From: Hoeflea marina
Lineage (GTDB): Bacteria; Pseudomonadota; Alphaproteobacteria; Rhizobiales; Rhizobiaceae
NCBI RefSeq assembly: GCF_003182275.1
Contig: NZ_QGTR01000005.1
Span: forward strand, 186,001-250,000
Length of the DNA: 64,000 nt
Direction of reading: 5' to 3'
The notes under the pieces were generated by a model that was not told the origin of the DNA, searched no databases, and worked only from the letters and a program-made list of their open reading frames with translations. Shown here in pieces: positions 34,182 through 43,256 of the stretch. Positions within the stretch are counted from its first letter, which is position 1. Every line of letters starts with the position of its first letter. The position numbers and the translations under genes are program-made.

Positions 34182-35693
34182 ATGGTCAAATATGCCGGCG
34201 GCGCCCTTATCCCCACCATCGAACTCGACCGCAGGAGTCCCGGATCGCTCAGCACCCAGCTGGTCGGCGGATTGCGCCGGCTGATCCTGTCGGGCCATCT
34301 GGCCGCCGGGCAGCGGCTGCCCTCAAGCCGCACCCTGGCGCAGGATCAGGGCGTCTCGCGGATGACCGTGGTGACCGCCTATGAGCAATTGACCTCTGAA
34401 GGGCTGATCGCCTCCCGCGTCGGTGCCGGCGCCTATGTCAGCGCGGCGCTCGACATCGACCGCCCCCTGCCTGCGCCCCGGACGCTCGGCGGACTGTCAG
34501 GCTCGGCAGCGCCCCGGCTGGCGCGGCTGAGCGTGGACGCCTCCGAGCAGTATTTCCCGAGGCTCAGCCATCCCGAAGCGCCCTGCGCCTTTGTCACCGG
34601 AACGCCCGCCAACGACCAGTTTCCGATGGCGCTCTGGGCGCGGCTCAGCGCTCAATACTGGCGCCAGCCGCGCAACCTCGTGCTTGGCTATCCCGATGCG
34701 GAGGGGCTTTATTCGCTGCGCCGCGCCATAACCATGCATCTGCAGGCCAATCGCGGCATCACCTGCTCGCCCGAGGATGTCTTCATCTTCAACGGCGCCC
34801 AGGACGCCTTCAACCGCATCGGACAGACGTTGCTCAATCCGGGCGACAAGGTGTGGATCGAGAATCCGGGCGCGATCGGCGCCCGCAACAGCCTGATTTC
34901 ATCGGGCGCCGACCTGGTCCCGGTTCCGGTGGACAACGAAGGCATCGACGTCGCCGAGGGCCTGCGCCTGTGTCCGGACTTCCGCCTCGCCTTCGTCACG
35001 CCGGCGCGCCAGCACCCGCTGGGTGTGACCATGTCGCCGGGCCGGAGATTCGAGCTGCTCGGCGCCGCCGAGCGCTGCGGTGCCTGGGTCATCGAGGACG
35101 ATTACGACGGCGAGTTCCATTATTCGGGCCATCCCGCGGCCACGCTGAAGAGCGTCGACACCTCGGGCCGGGTGATCTATGTCGGAACCTTCTCCAAGGT
35201 GATGTTCGCCGCCCTCAGGCTCGGCTATGTCGTGGCGCCGCCGGCGTTGGCCACGGTGTTTCGGCGCGTCGCCGGCGCAACCATGCAGGGCGCGCCGGCC
35301 AGCCTGCAGGCGATCATGGCGAGCTTCATCGAACAGGGCCATTTCACCACCCATATCCGCCGCATGCGACGCGTCTATGGCGACCGCCAGAAGGCGCTGC
35401 AGGACGCGGCCGGGCGTCATCTCAGGGGATTGCTCGAGGTGGAGCCCACCAGCACCGGCTTCCAGACCGTCGGTCGGCTGGCGCCGGATTTCGACGATCT
35501 CGAGGTGATCGCCCGGGCCGCCGAACGCGGCATCGTGCTCTCCTCGCTCAGCCGCTTCGCCATAACCCCCGTGGCCCCGGGCCTGATCCTCGGCTTCAGC
35601 GCCGTCCCGCCCGCCGCGATCGAGGCGGCGGTGGAAGAGCTGGGCCGGCTGTTGCGCGGCATGCGCGCCGGCGCCGCGAAGGCACCCGGCTAG
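34182..35693 (+). CDS. MocR-family (GntR-aminotransferase) regulator
   Basis: A 503-residue fusion of an N-terminal GntR winged helix (about 20-90; GQRLPSSRTLAQDQGVSRMTV, then TAYEQLTSEGLI) and a fold-type I aminotransferase-like domain. The PLP-binding lysine is Lys339 in VGTFSKVMFAALRLGY; the SVHD-type region is replaced by FIFNGAQDAFNRI. MocR proteins sense an amine or amino acid through PLP chemistry and usually control divergent catabolic genes, as E. coli YdcR does beside ydcSTUVW. It is divergent from the enolase-superfamily operon. ATG 34182 with GGGGAAA upstream is chosen; 34101 is possible but lies within the operator array. A repeat copy begins at its stop codon. Confidence 0.9.
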   Translation: MVKYAGGALIPTIELDRRSPGSLSTQLVGGLRRLILSGHLAAGQRLPSSRTLAQDQGVSRMTVVTAYEQLTSEGLIASRVGAGAYVSAALDIDRPLPAPRTLGGLSGSAAPRLARLSVDASEQYFPRLSHPEAPCAFVTGTPANDQFPMALWARLSAQYWRQPRNLVLGYPDAEGLYSLRRAITMHLQANRGITCSPEDVFIFNGAQDAFNRIGQTLLNPGDKVWIENPGAIGARNSLISSGADLVPVPVDNEGIDVAEGLRLCPDFRLAFVTPARQHPLGVTMSPGRRFELLGAAERCGAWVIEDDYDGEFHYSGHPAATLKSVDTSGRVIYVGTFSKVMFAALRLGYVVAPPALATVFRRVAGATMQGAPASLQAIMASFIEQGHFTTHIRRMRRVYGDRQKALQDAAGRHLRGLLEVEPTSTGFQTVGRLAPDFDDLEVIARAAERGIVLSSLSRFAITPVAPGLILGFSAVPPAAIEAAVEELGRLLRGMRAGAAKAPG

Positions 35694-35784
35694 CGCATTT
35701 CAAGACGAAGCGAATGTCACTTCGGCCCAGGACAATGCGACAAAACAGGAACTTGGGGCGCGTTTGCGGGCAATAGCAGAAGCG
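35693..35784 (+). repeat. Intergenic repeat, copy 2
   Basis: Second, direct-orientation copy of the element at 25797-25893, with the same ordered blocks. It starts at the last base of the MocR stop codon and ends 25 bp before the convergent GMC gene stop. Confidence 0.75.
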
Positions 35785-35808
35785 CTCCGGCGCGGACGGA
35801 TAGGCGGC

Positions 35809-37434
35809 TCAGACTCCGGCCATGTCCGCCAGGATCATCTCCGCCGCCTTTTCGCCCACCATCATGCTCGGCGCGTTCAGGTTGCCCGAGGGAATCACTG
35901 GAAAGATTGCCGCGTCCGCCACCCTGAGTCCCTCGATTCCGTGCACTCTCAGCCGCGCATCGACCACTGACGTGACCGGATCGGCGCCCATCCCGCAAGT
36001 GCCGCATGGGTGAAACACGGTGCTGGTTCGCGCCCTGATATCGGCCGCCAGCTCGCCGTCGGACTGAACGGCCGGGCCAGGCTTGAGTTCGCTCGCGATG
36101 ATCTCCCGCATCGGCGCCGTTGCCGCGATGCGCCTGAGCAACCGTGCGCCTTCCAGCATCTCGGCCATGTCGGCCTCGGTGCTGAGATAGTTGGGAACGA
36201 TTTTCGGCGCCGCAAAGGGATCGGCCGTCTTGAGTCCGATCTCGCCGCGGCTCGTCGGATGGCAGTTGGAAATTCCCATCTGGAAGCCGGCGAACGCGTC
36301 CGGGCTCATCAGCGCGCGTCGCCCCGGCAAGGCGCGAGTGTAGCTCAGCGGCGAGAAATAGAGCTGCAGATTCGGTCGCGTCCGCCCGGGCGCGCTGCGC
36401 ACGAAGCCGCCGCCCTGATTGAGGCTCATCGACAGCGGACCGTCGCGATTTAGGAGATAGCGGAGGCCGACAGCCAGCCGGCCCCACCATGGCCTGAGCA
36501 CATCGTTGAGCGACGGCTTGCTGCTGCGGTAAACATGGTCGAAGCCGACATGGTCCTGCAGGTTCCGTCCGACCATCGGCGCATCGCGGACCACATCGAT
36601 GCCGAGCGGCTTGAGCGATCGCGCCGGCCCCACGCCCGACAGCATCAGGAGCTGCGGCGAGTTCACCGCGCCGGCTGACAGGATCACCTCCCGGCCAGCC
36701 ATCGCCCGGTGCAGTTTTCCGCCGCGGCGGTACTCGACCCCCACCGCCCGGCCGCCTTCGAACAGGATCCGGGTGGCATGGGCATGCGACCGAATCTCCA
36801 GATTGGCGCGCCGCCGTGCCGGGTTGAGATAGGCCGTGGCCGCCGAGCAGCGAAAGCCGGCGCGCGTGGTGATCTGGTAGAGGCCCACCCCCTCCTGGGT
36901 GCCGCCGTTGAAATCGCCGTTCCGCGGCAGGCCGACCTCCGCAGCACCCGCCAGATAGTTGGCGCAGAGCGGATGGGCCACATCCTCGATGCTGGTGATG
37001 GTCAGCGGGCCGCCGCCGCCGCGCCATTGATCGACGCCGGCCAGATTGTCCTCCATGCGCCTGTAGGCCGGCAGCACGTCGGCAAAGCCCCAGCCCGGGT
37101 TGCCGAGTGCCGCCCAGTTGTCGAAATCCGCCGCCTGGCCGCGGATATACACCATGGCGTTGATCGAACTGGACCCGCCGATCACCTTGCCGCGCGGCCA
37201 GTAGCAGGCTTCGCCTGTCGTGCCGGCATCCGGCTCGGTCATGTATTTCCAGTTGAGGCCCGGGTGATGAAATGCCTTGCCGTAACCGATCGGCATGCGG
37301 ACCCAGAAATTCCGGTCGCTGCCGCCCGCCTCCAGCACCAGCACCTTCAGGCCGGTCCGCTCGCTCAGGCGGCTGGCGATCACGCATCCCGCCGACCCCG
37401 CGCCGATCACGATGAAATCGAATGTGTCCGTCAT
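35809..37434 (-). CDS. GMC-family flavin oxidoreductase (choline-dehydrogenase-like)
   Basis: A 541-residue FAD enzyme of the glucose-methanol-choline family. VIGAGSAGCVIASRLSE is the ADP-binding fold, PRGKVIGGSSSINAMVYIRG the GMC signature 1, and GAVNSPQLLMLSGVGP signature 2; NLQDHVGFD and the catalytic His475 in FHPCGTCGMG follow, then Asn in SGNLNAPSMM. It oxidises an alcohol to an aldehyde. The choline dehydrogenase resemblance is general and the substrate may differ. It follows the patD-like gene by 172 bp on the same strand and may be co-transcribed or separately promoted. Confidence 0.9.
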   Translation of the reverse strand: MTDTFDFIVIGAGSAGCVIASRLSERTGLKVLVLEAGGSDRNFWVRMPIGYGKAFHHPGLNWKYMTEPDAGTTGEACYWPRGKVIGGSSSINAMVYIRGQAADFDNWAALGNPGWGFADVLPAYRRMEDNLAGVDQWRGGGGPLTITSIEDVAHPLCANYLAGAAEVGLPRNGDFNGGTQEGVGLYQITTRAGFRCSAATAYLNPARRRANLEIRSHAHATRILFEGGRAVGVEYRRGGKLHRAMAGREVILSAGAVNSPQLLMLSGVGPARSLKPLGIDVVRDAPMVGRNLQDHVGFDHVYRSSKPSLNDVLRPWWGRLAVGLRYLLNRDGPLSMSLNQGGGFVRSAPGRTRPNLQLYFSPLSYTRALPGRRALMSPDAFAGFQMGISNCHPTSRGEIGLKTADPFAAPKIVPNYLSTEADMAEMLEGARLLRRIAATAPMREIIASELKPGPAVQSDGELAADIRARTSTVFHPCGTCGMGADPVTSVVDARLRVHGIEGLRVADAAIFPVIPSGNLNAPSMMVGEKAAEMILADMAGV

Positions 37435-37606
37435 GCACCATCACCCGGAGTTGCCGTTTGCTGATGCGGCAGAGGCCCGCAGCAGGCGGCAAGCATAAGC
37501 CGGCGAATGGCCCATTGTCGGGGTCCATTTCGAACTTTCGATCAGACCACTTTCCGGCGCTGCCCGACATCCCGCTGCTCGTCAGCAGTCCTCGGACGTT
37601 GCCGGC

Positions 37607-39034
37607 CTATCCGTGAGCGATCATCACGTGGCGCACCGCGGTGTAATCCTCCAGGGCATAGAGCGACATGTCCTTGCCGTAGCCGGACTGCTTCAATCCG
37701 CCATGCGGCATCTCGTTGCACAGCATGAAGTGGGTGTTGATCCAGGTGCAGCCATATTGCAGGCGCGAGGCCGTCTCCATGGCGCGAGATACATCCTTCG
37801 TCCAGATCGAGGACGCCAGTCCGTATTCGGAATCGTTGGCCCAGGTCACCGCCTCGTCGGCGTCGGAGAAGCGCGTCACCGACACCACCGGGCCGAACAC
37901 CTCGCGCCGCACGATCTCGTCGCTCTGCAGCGCGCCGGCGATCACCGTCGGCTCATAGAAGAAGCCGCCCTGCCCGGACGGCTTGCCGCCGGTGGTGATC
38001 TCCATGTGGCTCTTTTCCGAGGCGCGCTCGACGAAACTCGCCACCCGGTCGCGCTGCCGCTTGGAGATCAGCGGCCCGATCTCGTTCTGGGTGTCGTCGG
38101 CATCGTTGAAGCGGATGGTCGCCACCGCGGAGGACAGGTCGGCCACCAGCTTTTCGTAGATCTTCGGCCCGGCATAGATGCGGCAGGCCGCGGTGCAGTC
38201 CTGGCCGGCATTGTAGAAACCGAAGGCACGCAGGCCGCCGACCACCGCGTCGATGTCGGCGTCGTCGAAGACGATGACCGGCGCCTTGCCGCCGAGCTCC
38301 AGATGCGTCCGCTTGACCGAGCGGGCGGCCGCCTGCAGCACCTTCTTGCCGGTGGCGACATCGCCGGTGATGGATATCATGTCGGCGCGCGGATGGTTGA
38401 TGAGCGCGTTGCCGACCGATTCGCCCCGCCCCAGCACCACGCTGACCACGCCCTCGGGCAGGATGTCGGCCATGACCCGGGCCAATTTCAAAGCCGTCAG
38501 CGGCGTCTGCTCCGATGGCTTGAACACCACCGTGTTGCCGCCGGCAATCGCCGGCGCCAGCTTCCAGGCCATCATCATCAGCGGATAGTTCCACGGTGCG
38601 ATCGAGGCAACGACGCCGATCGGGTCGCGCCGGATCATCGAGGTGAAGCCGGGCAGGTATTCGCCCGCGGCGTTGCCCGGCATGCAGCGCACTGCGCCGG
38701 CGAAAAAGCGCCAGCAGTCGACGATCGCCGGAATCTCGTCATTGAGCACGGCGTTGATCGGCTTGCCGCAATTGAGCGCCTCCAGCGTCGCGAAGTCCCG
38801 GGCCTCTGCCTCGATGCGCGCCGCGATCGCCAGCAGGTAAGTGGAGCGCTGGGCCGGCGTCGTCCGCGACCAGGTCCTGAATGCCTTGTCGGCCGCCTGC
38901 ATCGCCGCGTCGATCTGCGCCGCCGACGCCTCCGGCAGGTGCAGGATGGTCTCGCCGGTCTTCGGATTGAGCACGTTCTCCGGGGTTTCGGTACCGGCCT
39001 CGAATCGGTTGCCGATCAGCATCTCTGTGTGCAT
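37607..39034 (-). CDS. patD: Gamma-aminobutyraldehyde-type dehydrogenase
   Basis: A 475-residue ALDH very close in length and motif content to E. coli PatD (YdcW). It has [33 protein letters not shown], base Glu246 in LELGGK and nucleophile Cys280 in [11 protein letters not shown]. The expected reaction is oxidation of 4-aminobutanal (1-pyrroline) to GABA, the second step of putrescine transamination catabolism; related omega-amino aldehydes are possible. It directly follows the importer genes, reproducing the ydcSTUV-W order, which strengthens the call. The permease stop is 19 bp upstream. Confidence 0.8.
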   Translation of the reverse strand: MHTEMLIGNRFEAGTETPENVLNPKTGETILHLPEASAAQIDAAMQAADKAFRTWSRTTPAQRSTYLLAIAARIEAEARDFATLEALNCGKPINAVLNDEIPAIVDCWRFFAGAVRCMPGNAAGEYLPGFTSMIRRDPIGVVASIAPWNYPLMMMAWKLAPAIAGGNTVVFKPSEQTPLTALKLARVMADILPEGVVSVVLGRGESVGNALINHPRADMISITGDVATGKKVLQAAARSVKRTHLELGGKAPVIVFDDADIDAVVGGLRAFGFYNAGQDCTAACRIYAGPKIYEKLVADLSSAVATIRFNDADDTQNEIGPLISKRQRDRVASFVERASEKSHMEITTGGKPSGQGGFFYEPTVIAGALQSDEIVRREVFGPVVSVTRFSDADEAVTWANDSEYGLASSIWTKDVSRAMETASRLQYGCTWINTHFMLCNEMPHGGLKQSGYGKDMSLYALEDYTAVRHVMIAHG

Positions 39035-39053
39035 TGCATCTCTCCCGTTGGTG

Positions 39054-39869
39054 TCATTTGCCCGAGCCGGTGATCTGGTCGCCGTCGCGGGTCAGGTAAT
39101 AGGCAAGAAGGATCGGCAGGAAGGTGACCAGCACGACCACCATCGCCACCACATTGGTCACCGGGCGCTGCCTCGGCCGCACCAGTTCCTCCAGCATCCA
39201 GATCGGCAGCGTCTGCTGCTGTCCGGCGGTGAACGTGGTCACGATCACCTCGTCGAAGGACAGCGCGAAGGCAAGCATGCCGCCGGCGAGCAGAGCGGTG
39301 GAGATGTTTGGCAGGATCACGTGGCGGAAGGTCTGGAATCCGTCGGCGCCAAGATCCATCGAAGCCTCGATCAGCGACCCCGACAGCCGGCGGAATCGGG
39401 CCACCGCGTTGTTGTAGACGACCACGACGCAGAAGGTTGCGTGGCCGAGCACGATGGTCCAGAAGGAAAACGGGATCTCGGCGAGGTTGAAGGCGGACCT
39501 GAGCGAGATCCCGGTGATGATGCCGGGCAGCGCGATGGGCAGGATGACCATGAGCGAGATCGTCTCGCGACCGAAGAAGCGGGTCTGCGACACGGCGGCC
39601 GCGCACAAGGTGCCGAGCAGCAGCGCCACTCCGGTCGAGATCGAGGCGACGCGAACCGACAGGCCGAGCGCCTCCCAGACGTCGGGGCGGTTCCAGGTCA
39701 CGGCGAACCACTTCAGCGTCAGCCCCGGCGGCGGGAACTGGTAGCTCTTGTCCTCGGTGGTGAAGGCATAGAGGAAGATGAGCAGCAGCGGCAGGTGCAG
39801 GAACAGGAGCCCGGCGGCGGCGGCGATCTTCAGTCCGGGCGGCGTCCGGTGCTGGCGGTCAGAGCGCAT
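39054..39869 (-). CDS. ABC transporter permease, PotC/YdcV type (block C)
   Basis: A 271-residue permease with six predicted helices and the EAA loop [26 protein letters not shown]. It is the fourth importer component in a binding protein, ATPase, permease, permease order. Its start overlaps the end of the previous permease gene by 11 bp, indicating coupled translation. It resembles YdcV/PotC. It is followed by the patD-like gene, so it likely imports a polyamine or polyamine-derived compound; ligand unproven. Confidence 0.9.
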   Translation of the reverse strand: MRSDRQHRTPPGLKIAAAAGLLFLHLPLLLIFLYAFTTEDKSYQFPPPGLTLKWFAVTWNRPDVWEALGLSVRVASISTGVALLLGTLCAAAVSQTRFFGRETISLMVILPIALPGIITGISLRSAFNLAEIPFSFWTIVLGHATFCVVVVYNNAVARFRRLSGSLIEASMDLGADGFQTFRHVILPNISTALLAGGMLAFALSFDEVIVTTFTAGQQQTLPIWMLEELVRPRQRPVTNVVAMVVVLVTFLPILLAYYLTRDGDQITGSGK

Positions 39870-40815
39870 TGAAGGCCCCCGCCCGCCTGGCCAGCCACAG
39901 ATAGATTCCCATGATGACCACCGGTACCACGGTGAAGGCGGCGGCCAGCGGGATGTTGCCAGCCGTTCCCTGGTGCGCGTAGACCGCCATGCCGATGAAC
40001 AGGTGCGAGGTGCCGATGATCTGAGGGACGATGTAGTCGCCCAGCGTCAGCGAGAAGGTGAAGATCGATCCGGCAATCACGCCGGGCAGCGCCAGCGGCA
40101 GCAGCACATGGGCGAAGGTCTGTCGCGGCGAGGCCCCGAGATCGGCGGAGGCTTCCAGCAGGTTTCCCGGAACCCGCTCGAGGGCGGCCTGCACCGGCAA
40201 GATCATGAACGGCAGCCAGACATAGACGAAGACGAGGAACGTGCCGGTCGGGCTCACCGACAGCGAGTTGCCGCCGACCACCGGCAGCGCCAGCCAGCCG
40301 TCGATGAGGAATGTCAGATGCAGCCGCTCGAACACCCAGGTGAGGATGCCCTCCTTGGCGAGGATCAGTTTCCAGGCATAGACCTTGACGAGGTAGCTCG
40401 ACCACAGGGGCAGCATCACGCCGAGATAGAACACCGCCTTCCAGCGACCTCGGGCATGGCGGGCGGCGAAATAGGCGATCGGAAAGGCGATGATCGCTGA
40501 GGCGATCGTCACCAGGCCGGCCATGACGACGGTGCGGAGGATGATGTCGAGGTTGGAGGGACGCAGGAGTTCGCCATAGGTCTTCAGCGTGAACTCGCGC
40601 ACGACCATGCCGGAGAACTCGTCGACAGCGAAGAAGCTCTGCATCAGCAGCGCGAACAGGCTTCCGAGATAGACCACGCCGAGCCAGATCAGCGGCGGCG
40701 TCAGCATCAGGAACAGCAGCAATCCGGGATGGCGCCAGAACGCATCCGACAGGCTGCCGGCGGCCCCGCCCCGGCCCGGCAGGATCGCGCCGGCGGTAAC
40801 GGTGGCAGCCGTCAT
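39859..40815 (-). CDS. ABC transporter permease, PotB/YdcU type (block C)
   Basis: A 318-residue permease with six helices after a short N-terminal tail. The EAA loop is [28 protein letters not shown]. The ATG at 40815 overlaps the ATPase stop as ATGA, giving translational coupling on both sides of this gene. The longer frame upstream of 40815 is just the overlap with the ATPase gene. It forms the transport channel with the downstream permease. Confidence 0.9.
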   Translation of the reverse strand: MTAATVTAGAILPGRGGAAGSLSDAFWRHPGLLLFLMLTPPLIWLGVVYLGSLFALLMQSFFAVDEFSGMVVREFTLKTYGELLRPSNLDIILRTVVMAGLVTIASAIIAFPIAYFAARHARGRWKAVFYLGVMLPLWSSYLVKVYAWKLILAKEGILTWVFERLHLTFLIDGWLALPVVGGNSLSVSPTGTFLVFVYVWLPFMILPVQAALERVPGNLLEASADLGASPRQTFAHVLLPLALPGVIAGSIFTFSLTLGDYIVPQIIGTSHLFIGMAVYAHQGTAGNIPLAAAFTVVPVVIMGIYLWLARRAGAFNAL

Positions 40816-41801
40816 GCGACCGGTCCCATCAGGTGAAGCGCCGACGGCTCCCAGGAGAACCGGACGCCGGCGCCCGGCTCGGGCACCGAGGAACCGGCGG
40901 GCAGCAGCACGGTGAGCTTCCCGCCCGCCGCATTCAGCGTCACTCGCGTCGCACTGCCGAGGAAACTCGCCCCGGTGACACGCGCCTCGTGACCGCCGCC
41001 GGAGCCGAGGCGGATGTCCTCGGGCCGCAGGCTCGCCCATTCGGCCGGCCCGCCGAGCCGCTGCGTGGTCTCGGGGGAGAGCACGTTCGAGGAGCCGACG
41101 AAGTCCGCCACGAAACGCGACTTGGGCCGGCGGTAGATCTCCTCTGGCGTGCCGGTCTGCATGATCCGGCCCTCGTTGAACACCGCGATCCGGTCGGCCA
41201 TCGACAGCGCCTCGCCCTGGTCATGGGTGACGAAGACGAAGGTGATGCCGAGCGATCTCTGCAGCGCCTTGAGTTCCTCCTGCATCTGTTCGCGCAGTTT
41301 GAGATCGAGCGCGCCCAGCGGCTCGTCGAGCAGGAGCACCTTCGGCTTGTTGATCAGCGCCCGGGCCAGCGCCACCCGCTGTCTCTGGCCCCCGGACAAC
41401 TGCCCCGGCTTGCGCGCGCCGTAGCCGGGCAGCTTGACCATCTCGAGCGCGGCTTCGGCATCGCGCGCCCGCTCGGCGCGGCCGATCCCCCGGATCATCT
41501 GCCCGTAGCCCACATTGTCGAGCACGTTGAGATGCGGGAACAGCGCGTAGTCCTGGAACACCGTGTTGACGTTGCGCCGGTAAGGCGGCACGCCGTCGGC
41601 GGTCTCGCCGAAAATCTCGATATGGCCTGCCGTCGGCTGCTCGAAGCCGGCGATCAGCCGCAGGCATGTCGTCTTCCCGGATCCCGAGGGTCCGAGCATG
41701 GCGAAGAATTCGCCCGGCGCGATGTCGAGGTCGAGTGCGTCGACGGCGCGAACGCTGCCGAAATGCCGGGAAACCTGGCTGAAAGTCACCGCTGGGGTCA
41801 T
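40812..41801 (-). CDS. ABC transporter ATP-binding protein, PotA/YdcT type (block C)
   Basis: A 329-residue ATPase with Walker A GPSGSGKT at 37-44, signature LSGGQRQRVALAR, Walker B VLLLDEPLGALD and switch histidine in VTHDQGEALSM, then a TOBE domain from about 240. It powers the block C importer. The start at ATG 41801 is chosen by homology; ATG 41825 and TTG 41834 are alternatives, and none has a strong ribosome site. A hairpin at 41885-41906 separates it from the binding-protein gene, as in block B. Confidence 0.9.
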   Translation of the reverse strand: MTPAVTFSQVSRHFGSVRAVDALDLDIAPGEFFAMLGPSGSGKTTCLRLIAGFEQPTAGHIEIFGETADGVPPYRRNVNTVFQDYALFPHLNVLDNVGYGQMIRGIGRAERARDAEAALEMVKLPGYGARKPGQLSGGQRQRVALARALINKPKVLLLDEPLGALDLKLREQMQEELKALQRSLGITFVFVTHDQGEALSMADRIAVFNEGRIMQTGTPEEIYRRPKSRFVADFVGSSNVLSPETTQRLGGPAEWASLRPEDIRLGSGGGHEARVTGASFLGSATRVTLNAAGGKLTVLLPAGSSVPEPGAGVRFSWEPSALHLMGPVA

Positions 41802-41884
41802 CGGATGTCTCGCATCTCTTTTCATTTCGCTCAAAGAGACCGTGGCTACCGCAATGGCGCGTCGGCCCGCCGGAACCGTGGCTC

Positions 41885-41906
41885 GAGGGGCGCCTGACCG
41901 CCCCTC
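41885..41906 (-). terminator. Intercistronic hairpin after the block C binding-protein gene
   Basis: A perfect 8-bp stem (GAGGGGCG and its complement) with a 6-nt loop lies between the binding-protein stop and the ATPase start. No T-run. It occupies the same position as the block B hairpin at 28784-28810. Confidence 0.6.
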
Positions 41907-41969
41907 ATCCGCAGATCCGACTCTGATCGGCCGCCTGGCTGCCCTGCGGTCGCCTCACCGGGACGGAAA

Positions 41970-43133
41970 CTAGCGCCCGCCTATGACGCCGATATAGTCC
42001 GAGACCCAGCGGTAATAGGGCACGCACTCGCCCTGGCTCGCGCACTTCGTCACCGGGGTGGTCCAGAAGCTGATCTTCTCGAAATCGTCCAGGCCGTTGG
42101 CCGTGCAGCCCTCGGCGGTCTGCATGCCGCGGCCGTCGGTGCAGGCGGCCGGAACCGACGGGTTGGCGCCGAACCACACGGAGAGATCCGATTGCAGGTT
42201 GGAGGCCAGCGAATGCTCCATCCACAGATAGGCACAGTTCGGATTGGCGGCCTCCGCATGCATCATCGTGGTGTCCGCCCATCCGGTGGCGCCCTCCTGC
42301 GGGATGACCGAGGCGACAGGCACCTTGTCGGCCTTGAGCAGGTTGACCTGGAACGGCCAGGAGCCCGACGCGACCACGCCCTCGTTCTTGAAGTCATCGA
42401 TCTGGATGAAGGCGTCATGCCAGTAGCGGCCGACCAGCGTGCGCTGCACCCGAAGCAGGTCGAGCGCTTCCTTGTACTGCGCCTCGTTGAGCTCGTAGGG
42501 GCTCTTGATGCCCAGCTCCGGCTTGTGGAACATGAGATACTGCGCGGCGTCCGCGATGTGGATCGGGCCGTCATAGGCCTGCACGCGGCCCTTGTTGGTC
42601 TTTCCGTCCGGCAGCTCCATTTCCTCGAACACGACGTTCCAGGACGTCGGCGCTTCCTTGAAGACTTCCGTGTTGTACATCAGCACGTTCGGCCCCCACA
42701 TATAGGGCGTGCCGTAGTGGGTGCCGTCGACCGTGTGCCAGGGGGCGTCCTTGAGGCGATCATCGACGGCCGACCAGGACGGAATGAGATCGATGTTGAT
42801 CGGCTGCACGCGCTTGCCCGCAATCAGCCGGAGCGAGGCGTCGCCCGAGGCGGTGACCAGGTCGAAGCCACCTTCATTCATCAGCGCGACCATCTCGTCG
42901 GACGTGTTGGCGGTCTTGACATTGACCTTGCAGCCCGATGCCTCCTCGAACTTGGTGACCCAGTCGAAAGCCTTGTCGGTTTCGCCGCGCTCGATGTAGC
43001 CAGCCCAGGCGACGATGTTGACCTGGCCCTCGCCGGGTCCGACTTCCGTCATCATGTCGGCGGAGGCAAATCCGGGCGCCACAACCGAAAAGGCCAGCGC
43101 CATGGCCGTGCAACTGCAGAGTGACTTCTTCAT
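41970..43133 (-). CDS. Polyamine-type ABC solute-binding protein, YdcS-like (block C)
   Basis: A 387-residue periplasmic binding protein with a Sec signal peptide (about 1-25, ending GFASA). VNIVAWAGYIERGETDKAF, FEEASGCKVNVKTANTSDEM and YGTPYMWGPNVLMYN are typical of the PotF/YdcS group, and the length is near that of YdcS. Six or more cysteines occur near the C-terminus (such as TKCASQGEC), suggesting periplasmic disulfides. It heads the importer operon; a T-N11-A LysR-type box lies 105 bp upstream. Ligand not determined. Confidence 0.88.
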   Translation of the reverse strand: MKKSLCSCTAMALAFSVVAPGFASADMMTEVGPGEGQVNIVAWAGYIERGETDKAFDWVTKFEEASGCKVNVKTANTSDEMVALMNEGGFDLVTASGDASLRLIAGKRVQPINIDLIPSWSAVDDRLKDAPWHTVDGTHYGTPYMWGPNVLMYNTEVFKEAPTSWNVVFEEMELPDGKTNKGRVQAYDGPIHIADAAQYLMFHKPELGIKSPYELNEAQYKEALDLLRVQRTLVGRYWHDAFIQIDDFKNEGVVASGSWPFQVNLLKADKVPVASVIPQEGATGWADTTMMHAEAANPNCAYLWMEHSLASNLQSDLSVWFGANPSVPAACTDGRGMQTAEGCTANGLDDFEKISFWTTPVTKCASQGECVPYYRWVSDYIGVIGGR

Positions 43134-43237
43134 CGATGAATCTCCCGCAAACCGCGATGGCCGTGCATCGGCATCGCCTCGGCATCAAGAGTGCGGTCAA
43201 GCCTGCAGATCGGCAAATTCTTTTATCAGATCGTCGT

Positions 43238-43254
43238 TATCGAAAATTCCGATA
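43238..43254 (-). promoter_or_regulatory. LysR-type T-N11-A box before the block C operon
   Basis: TATCG and CGATA flank a 7-bp AT-rich centre, giving ATC-N9-GAT and a perfect T-N11-A motif. It sits 2 bp past the LysR stop codon and 105 bp upstream of the binding-protein start, where a LysR activator would be expected to bind. Confidence 0.6.
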
Positions 43255-43256
43255 TC

